Shown: one piece after another, positions 10,518 to 21,500 of the stretch | Layout: the number at the start of each line of letters is the position of its first letter | Position numbering within the stretch: position 1 is the first letter of the stretch | Origin: Manduca sexta | Taxonomy: Eukaryota > Arthropoda > Insecta > Lepidoptera > Sphingidae | Direction of reading: 5' to 3' | Length of the DNA stretch: 64,000 nt | Assembly (NCBI RefSeq): GCF_014839805.1 | Contig: NC_051139.1 | Span: forward strand, 1,488,001-1,552,000 | The notes under the pieces: generated by a model | Database searches by the model: none | The model's input: only the letters and a program-made list of their open reading frames with translations | What the model was told of the DNA's origin: nothing | Made by a program: the position numbers and the translations under genes

Positions 10518-11881
10518 GTAACATATTTATATCGTCGTTGAGTTCTCATATTTTACTGTTTTTTTTTCTAATTAAATGACGAGATTGGCCTGGTGCTCAG
10601 ATGAGCAGACAGCCCTTTGCCTACGAGATACCTACCACCAGTGAAGATGTTATTTTCTTTATCTATAACTATCATCATCATTGGCCTGTTACATCTATTA
10701 AGATGATTTAAACAGCGTCAACTATTGGAAGTTAATTTGAGACATTTTCTTTGATGACTGTAAAGACCAACACGTGAAGAGTAATTGATATAACTATCAA
10801 AAACATAATTATTATTTAATCATGTTCATAAATATGAAATTAGAGATGCGCTCAGTCTATTATTACTAGTAGTGAGCTTTACGCCTACCCGCACACAATA
10901 GCAACACTTTACGAGCCTTAAATTACAAAGACCTAGGCATTTTTGCCTTCCTAAGTCAGTTCTGAAATATGAAGGGAAAACGGATCATATTTAAAGGTCA
11001 TATTCATTCATAATGAGCGAAAAGGTAAGTCAAACAAGCAGCTATCACACGTGTACTACGTGTACTTTGGTAGTCCTTTTACGTTGTTATTGCAATTTAC
11101 TCAATCATTTATGATTATTTTTATCTTGTGTATTTTTTATTTGTTACAAGCGAGCAACTGCGGTGTATTAAAATAAATCCTTCGTCTAAAATACGTACTT
11201 AACAACATAAAGTTCGATTTCTTAAGACCTTATTTATAAAAGAAAACAACTTAACCGAACAGAAGATAATAATTTAAAGAAGTGTATTTGCTTATTGATT
11301 TTCTCGTCATCATTTTTTTTCGATTAAGTTTAATTTTATTTGAAATACGTTTCAGCGTGGTAATAAAATACCGTCACTCTCCACTGGCTACTGCTGCTAT
11401 CCCTTTATCAACAAATATTTATCTAAAAAAAACATTATTTTTAATTCTGTTTTGAAATTTGCTAACTAAAAGCTGCCTGTTGCTAAGTTCATTTACTGTG
11501 AAGACAATTATTCATATTTTGCTATTTAAAATGACTCAGGTTAATATTCTTGTTTGGTTAATTTCCAAATATGTATTTTATATTATTACTCTATTTCTCG
11601 TAATTTTACAGTTGAAAATTTTCCACTGAATAGATAGACATAGAATCATGAAATGAGAGTCTCTGTGTGCATTTTTATAGTCACGTGAACTACGTAAATA
11701 GTTCTATAAAACAAAATTATTTTTTTATACGTATATGGGAATGACCTTCTATTACATAGGGCTAACATAGCCAGTAATATTTTGGGTGCGACGCCGCTGA
11801 AAAGGGATAAAGGCATACTGATTTGTATGATGTAACTTCCTCATCAACCAAGAAACAAAACAAAGGTAAAAATAAATACAT

Positions 11882-11887
11882 TTTATT
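11882..11887 (-). other. Polyadenylation signal of Gly-rich gene 1
   Basis: AATAAA on the minus strand, about 40 bases past the stop codon at 11924. Confidence 0.65.
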
Positions 11888-11923
11888 AAACAACATTGTC
11901 TTTCATTTGCTAGAATCGTTTAA

Positions 11924-13267
11924 TCATTTGCCTCTCGCTGAAGAGCTAGCACTGGACTGGGCTGAACCACCACGGCTTATAGAGATACTCTTGGAAATGC
12001 TGATGGATCCGCCTCCGTGTCCACCTCCGATGCCGCGTCCGAAGCCAGGTCGGTGTCTGTTGAAGCCGCCGAAGCCGCCAGGCCGTCCGAAGCCGCCTGC
12101 TCCGGCTTGAGCACTCGCCTGCGCATTAGCTTGGCTAAAACCACGCTGCGGTGACCTGGCTACACGACCTGCAAAACAATTTTAGACGTTATTTTTTTGG
12201 TAATTATGGTGCTTATTGTGTACCTTAAGAGATGATCTGAATTGCATAAGCTGAGTTTATCTTTAGTGTGTGGTTCAGAAACACAGTTTTAGGAGTTATC
12301 GAGCCAATAGCACTAAAAAACAAATAAACTATCGATAACAGTACCTCAGAAACCGGATATTAGTTTTAATGGTTTTTTAATGTCCTGATTTAAGGGGTTT
12401 TGGCCTATGTATCATATTTTTCGCTGCTCCTGAACTAAATATACTAATTGATTTCTATGAAAACAGAAGTAAGAATTCGCATAAAACTCCGCATAATGAA
12501 TGTTGTTCAAGAATTAGAGGTCGAGTGAAATAGTCACGACATCTCACTAATAAATGATACAATTATATTACGAAACAACTCCAAAACTACGTTGCCAGAA
12601 ATATTATGACCTGTTTTGTATAAACACGATATTTTCGCTTTAAAATACTATGTCAATAATTAACCCAATTTATTGTATTGATCCAAATCATTTTATATTA
12701 ACAGTACATTTAGCGGATGATAATTATAAACAAAACAAATACACCTCACGTCGTTATCCCCGAGGGAGTGGGTAGGCAGTGGTGCAACCAGGCACTTTTC
12801 ATCAAGTATGTGCTGCCTCATAAGAGGAAGCGAGCTTATCACCATAATATGATGATGATTTTAGTAAACATAACGATCACATATAAAATTTAAGCATTGA
12901 TAAATCTATTAAACGAAATCACGCGTTATTAGAATAAATTAAATCCTAATTTTGCCTGACCTGGGGACCTAAACTGGGAACGTTGGTTTAACCTTACAAG
13001 TTCACAGTGACACTACCAAGACTGAATTTTTCTCTAAAGGCAACCACTCCGAAAGACGAGACCGTAGGCTGTAGCTAGATCACCATCCAATACAATTGCA
13101 AGAATGTTAAATAAGTACAGGTCGCTCCCTACTCACACCCCATTAAAAAAGAGGGGACCTTTACCCAACAATTTTCGTAATTAAAACTATTTACCTGCAT
13201 CACTAACGGAGAAATTAATAATTAATAAAACAGCTAAAGAGACACAGAGGATAGTAGCACGAGTCAT
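11924..13267 (-). CDS. Small secreted Gly-rich protein 1, two exons
   Basis: Model: exon 1 is 13195-13267 and exon 2 is 11924-12168, minus strand, 105 residues. Exon 1 encodes signal peptide MTRATILCVSLAVLLIINFS and ends in phase 1 at a GTAAAT donor; exon 2 follows a TTTTGCAG acceptor. The mature chain starts GRVARSPQ, continues with FSQANAQASAQAG, then a Gly/Phe/Arg-rich stretch (GGFGRPGGFGGF), and ends with SISISKSISIS, QSSASSS and GK before the stop. It is a clear paralog of the gene at 16854-17865, with the same intron position and phase and the same N- and C-terminal motifs. Low-complexity glycine-rich secreted proteins of this kind occur in insect silk, cuticle and egg coverings; which applies here cannot be read from sequence. 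AATAAA lies just downstream and a TATA/initiator pair upstream. Confidence 0.85.
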
Positions 13268-13288
13268 TTTGCTAATATATTATACTAC

Positions 13289-13321
13289 ACTGAATCCGTC
13301 ATAACGTCACGTCGATTTATA
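13289..13321 (-). promoter_or_regulatory. TATA box and TCAGT initiator of Gly-rich gene 1
   Basis: TATAAA at 13316-13321 and the arthropod initiator TCAGT at 13289-13293 on the minus strand. The initiator A (13291) lies at position 31 counting from the first T of the TATA box. The predicted leader to the ATG is 24 bases. Gly-rich gene 2 has the same geometry. Confidence 0.75.
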
Positions 13322-13324
13322 TCC

Positions 13325-13369
13325 ACGAAAATTTGTTTAATTTGAGATGTTCCGAGAATTTTAGCACTA
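13325..13369 (-). promoter_or_regulatory. Proximal promoter block shared with Gly-rich gene 2
   Basis: Immediately upstream of the TATA box, about 45 bases match 17919-17963 closely, including ATTTGTTTAATTTG and TTTTAGCACTA (plus-strand reading). Read towards the gene it holds TTAAACA, a forkhead-type core. Forkhead (SGF-1) is a known activator of silk genes in Bombyx; binding here is inference. Confidence 0.6.
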
Positions 13370-13536
13370 GTGGTTAAGTCTGCTGTGTAAAGATAAAAAC
13401 GCTTAAGTGCGAGCAAACCGTGAAGTGGGAAGGTTCTGTACATTCGTTGACAGCCGTAGGGCTGTCACAAAGCCCTGTGATATGGGGGCATTTAAAGAAT
13501 TCCGCCATGGTATCCTGTTTATCCTGTAAAAAAAAA

Positions 13537-13852
13537 GCGGCGATAGCCTAGTTGGGTGTGGAACGGACTGCCAAGACGAACGTCCGCAGGTTCAAATCCC
13601 AAGGGCACACACCTCTGACTTTTCTAAAATCAAGTGTGTATTCTTTGTGAATTTATCGTTCGCTTTAACGGTGAAGGAAAACATCGTGAGGAAACCTGCA
13701 CATCTGAGAAGTTCCTCTATAGGAATTTCGAAGGTGTGTGAAGTCTACCAATCCGCACTAGGCCAGCGTGGTGGACTAAGGCCTAATCCCTCTCAGTAGT
13801 AGAGGAGGCCCGTGCTCAGCAGTGGGCAAGTATATAATACAGGGTTGATATT
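13537..13852 (+). repeat. tRNA-derived SINE (family A), full length
   Basis: Starts GCGGCGATAGCCTAGTTGGG, has the B-box-like GGTTCAAATCCC, runs through AACGGTGAAGGAAAACATCG and GGCCAGCGTGGTGG, and ends GGGCAAGTATATAATACAGG followed by a TATTATTA tail. A partner copy is inverted at 3400-3706. Confidence 0.85.
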
Positions 13853-13869
13853 ATTATATTATTATTATA

Positions 13870-16790
13870 TCCTGTTTACCTATCGTATGAGGAGATAAAA
13901 AGAGGGCTAACGAGAATTCGCGTCATCAGTTCGACAGATGGTCCGAAGGAAGGGGACAAGTGTAGCGGCATTGTGTAGAGACGGGTCCGGCGAATTCGGA
14001 AACATGCTCGACTCCTCTAAACCGTTTCACGTAAGCAAAAGCATGTCAGTACGGTATAACAGTATAAAATTAGCAGGGACGCGACCCAGAGGGCATTTAA
14101 GTAACATCTGGGTCGGAAGGCCAGTGAGTTCGACATAATCGTTCTTCCGCTCCCTAGTATCAACACAGGCATCCATAACGATTTTTACAACGGAAAAAAA
14201 GACTCTTACAAACTTCAAGTAAATAGTAGATAGTATACATTTTATTATCATTATTTGGGAGCATAAGTCAGAGAGTGACTGTTTTATTTTATTGGCTTGT
14301 AAATTGATGTGACGAGAAACATTTATTCAGAAGTTATAGAAGAGATCCTTACCGAAAATTAATTCCCGCGCTAAATAAGTAATTTTTATAAAGTCACAAC
14401 GTAGTGACCTCACCTGATGGTACGCGAAGTATCATAGTTGAAGGAGTTGACTGATGAAATATGTTTATTGCTCGGCACTCGATACACTTACGTGAGCCAA
14501 TATGGCGAGTTTTACCCTCCTGTGTGGGGTTAGCTATTAGGGCGGATACAAATATCTTCTTCTTCTTACCAATAGCATGTTTGATAGTTTGGGATTTGTG
14601 TTCAATAACTCATGGTATTCCCAAAATCTTGAAATAACACGACTGGAAAATGTTTGTAATATCATAACGCGTAAAACGCTGAATAACTTGTAAAACAAGA
14701 GACCCAAATTGTTACTGTACAACCCTGAAAACTGTCTATAGTTCTTATTTCTGGGAACGTTCTTTATTTCCTTGCGAAGTACAAGTAATACGTAAACAAG
14801 CTGTGATCATGATTTTTAAGCCTTTTGCAAATTGTAAATGAGCAGTGAAATGATTATAAATAGGTTTTTGTTTATGTAGTCACTAGTCAGTGAGTGCCAG
14901 AAAACTTTTCAACTTCTATCAAACCTGTAGACTTAATATGAATTAAGTTGATGTGGACGTTACTTAAATGTTACTTAATTTGCATGGAGATGGATGGAGC
15001 AATTTTACATAGTATGTATTACATAGATTATATTTTTGACCGATTATTAAAAAGGTGCCCCGTTTAAACATGCGGAATGGCGAACCAATTCTTGCTCCCG
15101 TTGACAGACAATACCTCAGAGACAACACTTACCTGGCCGAAATTGTATTCATATACAAGTCTTTTCACAGATTTTCAAAACATCTTTTATGATATTTCCA
15201 TGTACGAGAAAAAGTGTCTCAGCCTAAACAGTAGTCGGGCAAGAAAGTTGCTTGAGCGATTTTTGTATAAAATAATCGCAAACAAATTCATAGTTCTCGC
15301 CTGCGTTTGAACATAGCATTATACATGCGATAATATAATGATGATGAATGAGAATTATTGCTAGCTGTAATTTATCCGTTTAAATTAGCCTTTATTGTAT
15401 GAGAATTGGTTCATCATGTTAAAAAATATTCAAAATATGTATAAATATAGGGATACGAATAAATTTTATTCGAAATATCTAATATTTTTTTCGATTTTAG
15501 GAGGAAATTATTGTTTTAGATCGTAACGATCCCTCATATTTCTTTAAGACCACTAATTGTATCTACGTGTAAACTTTAAAGCATTTGATTGTAGGATATA
15601 TTTATTTTGGAAATAATATAGTCTACATTAAATGATTACAATACGTGGTTTATTCTGTTGGGAATATTTGATCCTTGAACCCTAAAATCTTACTTCAAAC
15701 AATTCTCAATCTATAAACATATGCTACAGAGTTGATAATTGACTGGCGATGTGTTAACAACAAAAAATATTTGTTAACTTGTGGTTATGATGTTTACCTA
15801 TTGGTTTATTAGTTATATTAATAAAATAAATAGTAATATTTTGAGACCTTCACTATTTATGTCTAAACCAGTATGTTTATTGTAAACAGTAAATATCCTA
15901 GAAAATAATGAAAAAGTTTTTAATACATTTTCCTGTTACGTATCACAATCTAAGTGATTTTTATCTTGTACGTCAATGTGGACCTCCATTTTCATATTAC
16001 TGGCGTCAAGCAGCGTACAAAAACAACTAAGATTTGGTTCATTTTAAAATCTGTCTGACATAATTACATTAAGCTATATCGGTTTTGCGTCGGGAAATAG
16101 CGTGTTGTGCCGATTCCATAGGGATATGAGTAGATAGCACACAAAAAAGAAGAAACTATTCCTTCAATATTTTTACAGATGCATAAAAAGGACACAACTA
16201 TAAGGCTGCATTATTTTTTAATAAAGACATAATGAGAATATTTTTATTTATATTCGCTGATGAGAAGGAAACTGATATTATACTTTCCATAAGAGTAGAT
16301 ATCTATCACCTGCTGAAAAGTTCATTATAATGACTTGCTCTTGCGACATCATGCTCACATCATCATCATCATCATCGTCGCATGCTCACACTTTTTAAAT
16401 CAGATTGTACTGTTGTAGATATACTTAAGGTTAACTAGGATAAAGTCGAAGGAGCTGTTTATTTCTTAGATATAATTCTATTAAACAAAAATTCGCCTAT
16501 ATATCACTCCGATATAATGAAGCTTCCGAAGTCCAAAAGTATTTTAAGAGTGGATTCAGAAGTTTCACTACAATATTTTTAATATTAATAGGCATAAAAT
16601 AATAATATTTTCTTATATATAATACATTTTAACTAACGTTTTTGTCAGGGAGTTCTAATTTGCACCAAATTAGTCCGTATCAATAAATACTACGACAAGC
16701 AAATAATTACAATAAAAAAATTTATGCGGAAAAATATAGGTTACATTTTGTTCCTTTCCTAAGGTAATTAAAATCCAATTAATGTATCAA
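13870..16790. other. Intergenic stretch without recognised genes
   Basis: The open frames (for example about 13938-14138 on either strand and 15077-15310) have no family resemblance, no codon regularity and no splice context I would trust. A (CAT)n microsatellite is at about 16358-16376. Nothing else is recognised. Confidence 0.45.
16358..16376. repeat. (CAT)n microsatellite
   Basis: Six tandem CAT units within otherwise unique AT-rich sequence. Confidence 0.8.
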
Positions 16791-16793
16791 GTC

Positions 16794-16799
16794 TTTATT
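16794..16799 (-). other. Polyadenylation signal of Gly-rich gene 2
   Basis: AATAAA on the minus strand, about 55 bases past the stop at 16854. Confidence 0.6.
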
Positions 16800-16853
16800 T
16801 AAATGAACACTAGATAAGATTAATCACAGAAATTTAACTAAATTCGTCAATAA

Positions 16854-17865
16854 TTATTTGCCAAACGCACCAGAGCTGGCGCTGGATTGCGCTCCACCGC
16901 CACCGCCACCAATGGAGACACTCTTCGATATACTGATGGATGGAATTCCGAACCCTCCATGGCCTCCAAATCCGTGATGTCTGTGGAATCCTCCAAAACC
17001 TCCTGGCCTGTATCCACCAAAGCCTCCGCCATAGCCGCCCCCGAAGCCGCGCCCGCCATAGCCATGTCCTCCAAACCCTGGACCACCGAAACCAGGGCCT
17101 CCGAAGGCGGGACCTCCGCCAAATCCACCAGCTTGAGCGTTAGCTTGGGCATTGGCTTGCCCGAAGCCAAATTGGGGTGACCTTTCTACTCGTGTAGCTG
17201 CAAATTATGGTAATTTAGATAAGTGATGTGAGAAAAAGCCTTCGAATATAGCAGATAACCTTAAAAGGCTGGTAGCCATCAGACATAGTGGCCCACGTAA
17301 ATTTTTTGCGTTCCGAGATTAGCCTGTATACATGGTTTCAAATAGGCCGAGATAATAGCTGTGTTGACTTACGAGGAGTAATCCTTTTTCGGCTGTCGAC
17401 ACTACCTGGACCCTACCACCTACCATCAGGTGCAGTGGGTTCTCTAAGCTATGCCCGGATAAAAATAAATATAAGGTAAAGTACGGAACTGCCCATTCAC
17501 CGAGCGTATGTTCCTCTTATGATGTGATAGCGATAGATTCGTCCTATTACCATATAGGGAACGAATCCCAATAGAGAGATTTCTTCTGTGTTTCTCTTAG
17601 TATTTTCAAATATTAATTAATATTTGGCTTTATCGCTAACAAATAACAATTTGGAAGTGCCAAAAATATTTTAAGAAAGCAGACATTTGAATTGTAGAAT
17701 ATTATGAAATATGTAACAGAAAAAAAGAAAATAACATAGAACTTGAATATGTGGGAACATAATTAAATAAATATTGATGGATGTTAATTATTTACCTGCA
17801 TCCGTAATGGAGAAAATTGCTAATAATACACAAAAACTAGTGAAAACTACCGTGGCGCGTCTCAT
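16854..17865 (-). CDS. Small secreted Gly-rich protein 2, two exons
   Basis: Model: exon 1 is 17796-17865 and exon 2 is 16854-17197, minus strand, 137 residues. Exon 1 encodes signal peptide MRRATVVFTSFCVLLAIFS and ends DAG across a phase-1 intron with a GTAAAT donor; exon 2 follows an AATTTGCAG acceptor. The mature chain begins ATRVERSPQ, continues FGQANAQANAQAGGFGG, then many GGF/GGY/GGH units (GPGFGGPGFGGHGYGGRGF), a HRHHGFGGHGGFG patch, and a C-terminus with SISISKSVSIGG and QSSASSGAFGK. The order of motifs, intron phase, leader length and promoter all match the gene at 11924-13267, so this is a tandem duplicate with an expanded glycine region. A secreted structural role is inferred. A family B repeat lies in its intron. 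Confidence 0.87.
17262..17466 (+). repeat. Dispersed repeat, family B
   Basis: Landmarks TAGCCTGTATACATGGTTTC, AATAGGCCGA and GAGTAATC match the copy at 2622-2850. It lies inside the intron of Gly-rich gene 2. Confidence 0.55.
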
Positions 17866-17886
17866 CTTGACTATAAATTAAATGGA

Positions 17887-17919
17887 ACTGATCACATCTC
17901 AAAATGACGACAATTTATA
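17887..17919 (-). promoter_or_regulatory. TATA box and TCAGT initiator of Gly-rich gene 2
   Basis: TATAAA at 17914-17919 and TCAGT at 17887-17891 on the minus strand. The initiator A (17889) is again at position 31 from the TATA start, and the leader to the ATG is again 24 bases. Confidence 0.75.
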
Positions 17920-17963
17920 CGAAGATTTGTTTAATTTGCACATTCGTGAGATTTTTAGCACTA
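17919..17963 (-). promoter_or_regulatory. Proximal promoter block shared with Gly-rich gene 1
   Basis: Matches 13325-13369: ACGAAGATTTGTTTAATTTG and TTTTTAGCACTA on the plus strand, with a TTAAACA forkhead-type core when read towards the gene. Confidence 0.6.
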
Positions 17964-18523
17964 CCGTAGGCCCTATAATTATTGAAACACGTAAGTATTT
18001 TAACTCTTGAAGTAATAAATATAAAGTTGTTTTTTTATTGGAGACACCAGATTTGGAAAATACACGCGTAAATAAACATGCCCACTGCCCAGCCGACGTA
18101 TTATAAGTACACACTGACGATGTAAATATTAATGGGTTTCCCAATTTACTTTTCTGGGTAAATTATATGAGTATCCTCTGTTGTATCATAAATAAGTACG
18201 AATCTAATCGAGGACCCTACGGGTTATACAATTTTGTTTAGTTGTTTGTCTTTTTGGTCATAAAATGATCAATAATAACAACTCAAGATAGACAAAAGTA
18301 ACTTAAAACAAAATCAGGGAGAAAAAACACGAAATTAACGCGGTATCCTAATTGTAATTACAGCGGGAAATAAAATCTTAGACACCGAAACTCATTTGTA
18401 TGATAATGATTTTTGACGGTATAATTAGAAATACTAAATGTCATAAAAAGTCATACGTGCAATCTTTGCGTGCATTAATTAATTAATGTAATTAATTTAG
18501 GTATTATACTACATTAGCTGATA

Positions 18524-21500
18524 ATGACTGTGGAGGAAGGTACAAGACCGATCCCAAGTCGTTTTCAGAGGCACGCCAGTATCCTTATTTGGAAATGTTA
18601 TTTACAACGACAGTAAGTAGTCATGTAGTAAGTAGTTCAAATACAGAAATCCGCTGCCAAATTGTGGTCGTATCTTTCGGGCTAGAATCGGTCTGATAAG
18701 TCACCAGCGTAGGTGTATATCGTACATCGAATTTTCAACGCTACTTAATCATCGCTCGTTGATGTTAATTGCAAATGATGAAGTAGTCTTGGTATAGTAT
18801 ATCAAGCACCAGACAGGTATGTGATCTAAGCTGTACCAATTTACGATTAGGATCGGTATTTAAATTGATCGTTATCATCATTCGAGTTTTATTTATACTC
18901 ACGAAATCTTTATTACGCTATAGTTACTACGTGCTATGGAAAACTAAAAATAAAACTTCTCTTTTTATATTGTATCCTTTCTACCAAAGACATGACTTAA
19001 TAATGGAACATACAGGTGGTAGGTCTCTCATATTATGTGAGAGTCCGCCTGTGTAGGTACTACCGTAATGTCTTTTTCTGCCGCCAAGCAACAGTGTGTA
19101 GACCCTGTTGTGTACCGGTTTGAAGAACATTGTAGCCAGTGTTACTATTGGACATAATAACATCTCATGTCTCAGGATGGCGAGCGCAGTGGCATACCAA
19201 ACAATACTTTGTAATTCAAGTTGTTGGATGGTGTTTCTACTGTTTATGGGCGGTCGTATTGCTTACCATCAGGCAAACGGCAAGCTCGACGCGTCATTCA
19301 AAGCAATAAAAAAGACCTATTCTTATTACAGACGGCGCTGGCGACTCCTCGTGGTCGAAGCTCTATTCGCTGGAATAGTGTTCCTCGCCGCGGTCTTTAT
19401 CGCAAAGCCAGTGTTCCTCACCCCTTTGCAGGCGGAACCTCAACCTCCACTCACGTCGGTGGATATCTACGCCTCGTTGCGATCAGATACTCTCCTCGGC
19501 TATGCTCCCAACACCCAACCGTTTGTGGACATCATGGAACGTGCTGCGTTTCTACTGAATACCGGTTAGTGTTTTATTTTTAGTGTCTTTTTTTCTACTG
19601 GAAGTATTTTCCAGTGGCGAAGGATGGAATTGTTTGAAAGGTAACCCGAGGCAAGAAAATTGCCTTAGTTAACATATCGCGGCCAATTCAACAGAAGACG
19701 AAAATTAAGTCAATCGTAAATATACCTAAAAGGGATGCCAGTAGGGATCGGCTTGTATTGATGCTTCGTCACTGGTGTCTTCCTTATTTCGTTGTATCTT
19801 CCTTATTTTCTATTAATTCGTCCAGGGCAGACAAAATAAAACGTTATAAAAGATCTTGAAAGGTTGTCTTTTAACAGTTTAGAAACAAACTCATCACGGA
19901 AACCGCGGCTTGTCGGAACAACACTCTGTGGCAAGTTTGTCGAGTACATAAGTAGGTATTGGATATATCATATATCCCAGGCCCCTTTTATATAACATTA
20001 TAATGGTTTGAAGTCAATAATATTATCTAACCAAGAAAATTAATACTGCTTTTTTACACGGTCTTGGGAAATTGAACCCGCTGCATCTGACTGTACGTGA
20101 AGTAGGGTCAATATACACATATACGTGGTCGAATGGTAAGACATGATTACCCCTCACCAGTCGACACAATTATGCCGGCCCGTCGGAATTAATTAATTAG
20201 GTACTCCTTACGTGATTTTACGTATAATATGATTGGTTTAGGTCGAGCAAAATAATTGTGTTTTATTTTTATAACTTCACAAGCCACGCTGTTTTCCGCG
20301 CGTCATCACAATTGTCATACAGAATTAAGAATCAGGAACTGAAAATGAGTTAAAAGTTTTAAATAAAGTATCACAAATAGTCAATAGTCATAATTTTCAC
20401 ACGACCATAAAAATATACGTACTATGTTTTGATATTCTACAAAAAGCTAAATACATTGACCTTGCGGGGATGCCCCCGTGCCCCTGCAGATAAGGCTGGT
20501 CGCAAACAAACGGAGAGTCGAAATAGAGACACAGGTGCTCAAGATTGCCTGTTTTTAGATAGAGGTCCAAGAGTTTTATAATAGTGCAGTGGTTGCAAGA
20601 TGCAGTTAGACGACAGTTTTAATGCCCTTCACATTTTTCAATATGACGGAAGCGTGTATTCAAGACGATTTAAATAACGTTGAAATAGAACTATTTTAAC
20701 AGATTTTATCTCTGTGTTTTATCTTATAATTTTTTCCCGACGTTACGAAGACTTTGCAGCCGTCGTGGTCACGGTATAGACTGGCTGTAAAATATTTATA
20801 TTTCAATGTGTAACATTCGCGTAAACAAAAGAAAACATTATCTAAATAACGTTTCAATGCCAAAGGTCTATGAGCTTTAATTTGACGAATTACGTTCAGT
20901 ATTCAAAGAATATTATATACCCACTACGAGCAGATGACAAAACCCTGGAGACGGTTGATTGCACGCCCATTCTTATTGCTTGATACGATTACTAAATGGT
21001 TTACTTAAGCCATTGTTTAAGTATTACTGTAAAAACATACATAACTAGAATACGTGATTCACAATTCATTAAGCTGCGCATTTTCAGTGTAGATCTATCT
21101 TCTATGTGTGCACCTCTTACTACTACTCGGTCTTGTTTCGTTTTCGCATCAGCTTTCCAGTGTGTGACAAGCCTAAATGTTTTTGCTAAATGATCTCGAC
21201 AAAATATTGACATTTCCTAATGTTGTTTAAATTGAGAGTTGAACGCTTAAATAATATCATGGTTGGAAACTCTATGATGATGTCATTCTACTTTTTTTGA
21301 GCTTGGCCGTATTTACCATTTGTTTAAGTTAATTTGTCGTATAGAAATATAATCATCTTTAAAATGTAGTGTAATAAAGGAATTAAAAAGAATTCTATGT
21401 AGGTATGAGGTGTACAAATGTTTTAGAAGTAGTAAGTAGGTCTCTTCATGGCTAATGAGTACTATTGACCAAATGGAAATTGGGTACACTGAGCGGAGTT

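Larger units (their letters stand above)
8914..11880. other. Intergenic stretch, repeats only
   Basis: No coding exon recognised. Two ACAAACA forkhead-like cores lie upstream of the Ser/Gly-rich gene at about 8960-8990. An unclassified dispersed repeat with the phrase CAGTTTCGCCCGCGAG lies at about 9505-9690 and a family C repeat at 10240-10517. The rest is AT-rich and unexplained. Confidence 0.4.

Noticed and set aside
13938..14251. Overlapping open frames on both strands
   Set aside because: Neither translation resembles a known family, there is no splice partner, and both-strand openness over a short interval is expected by chance.
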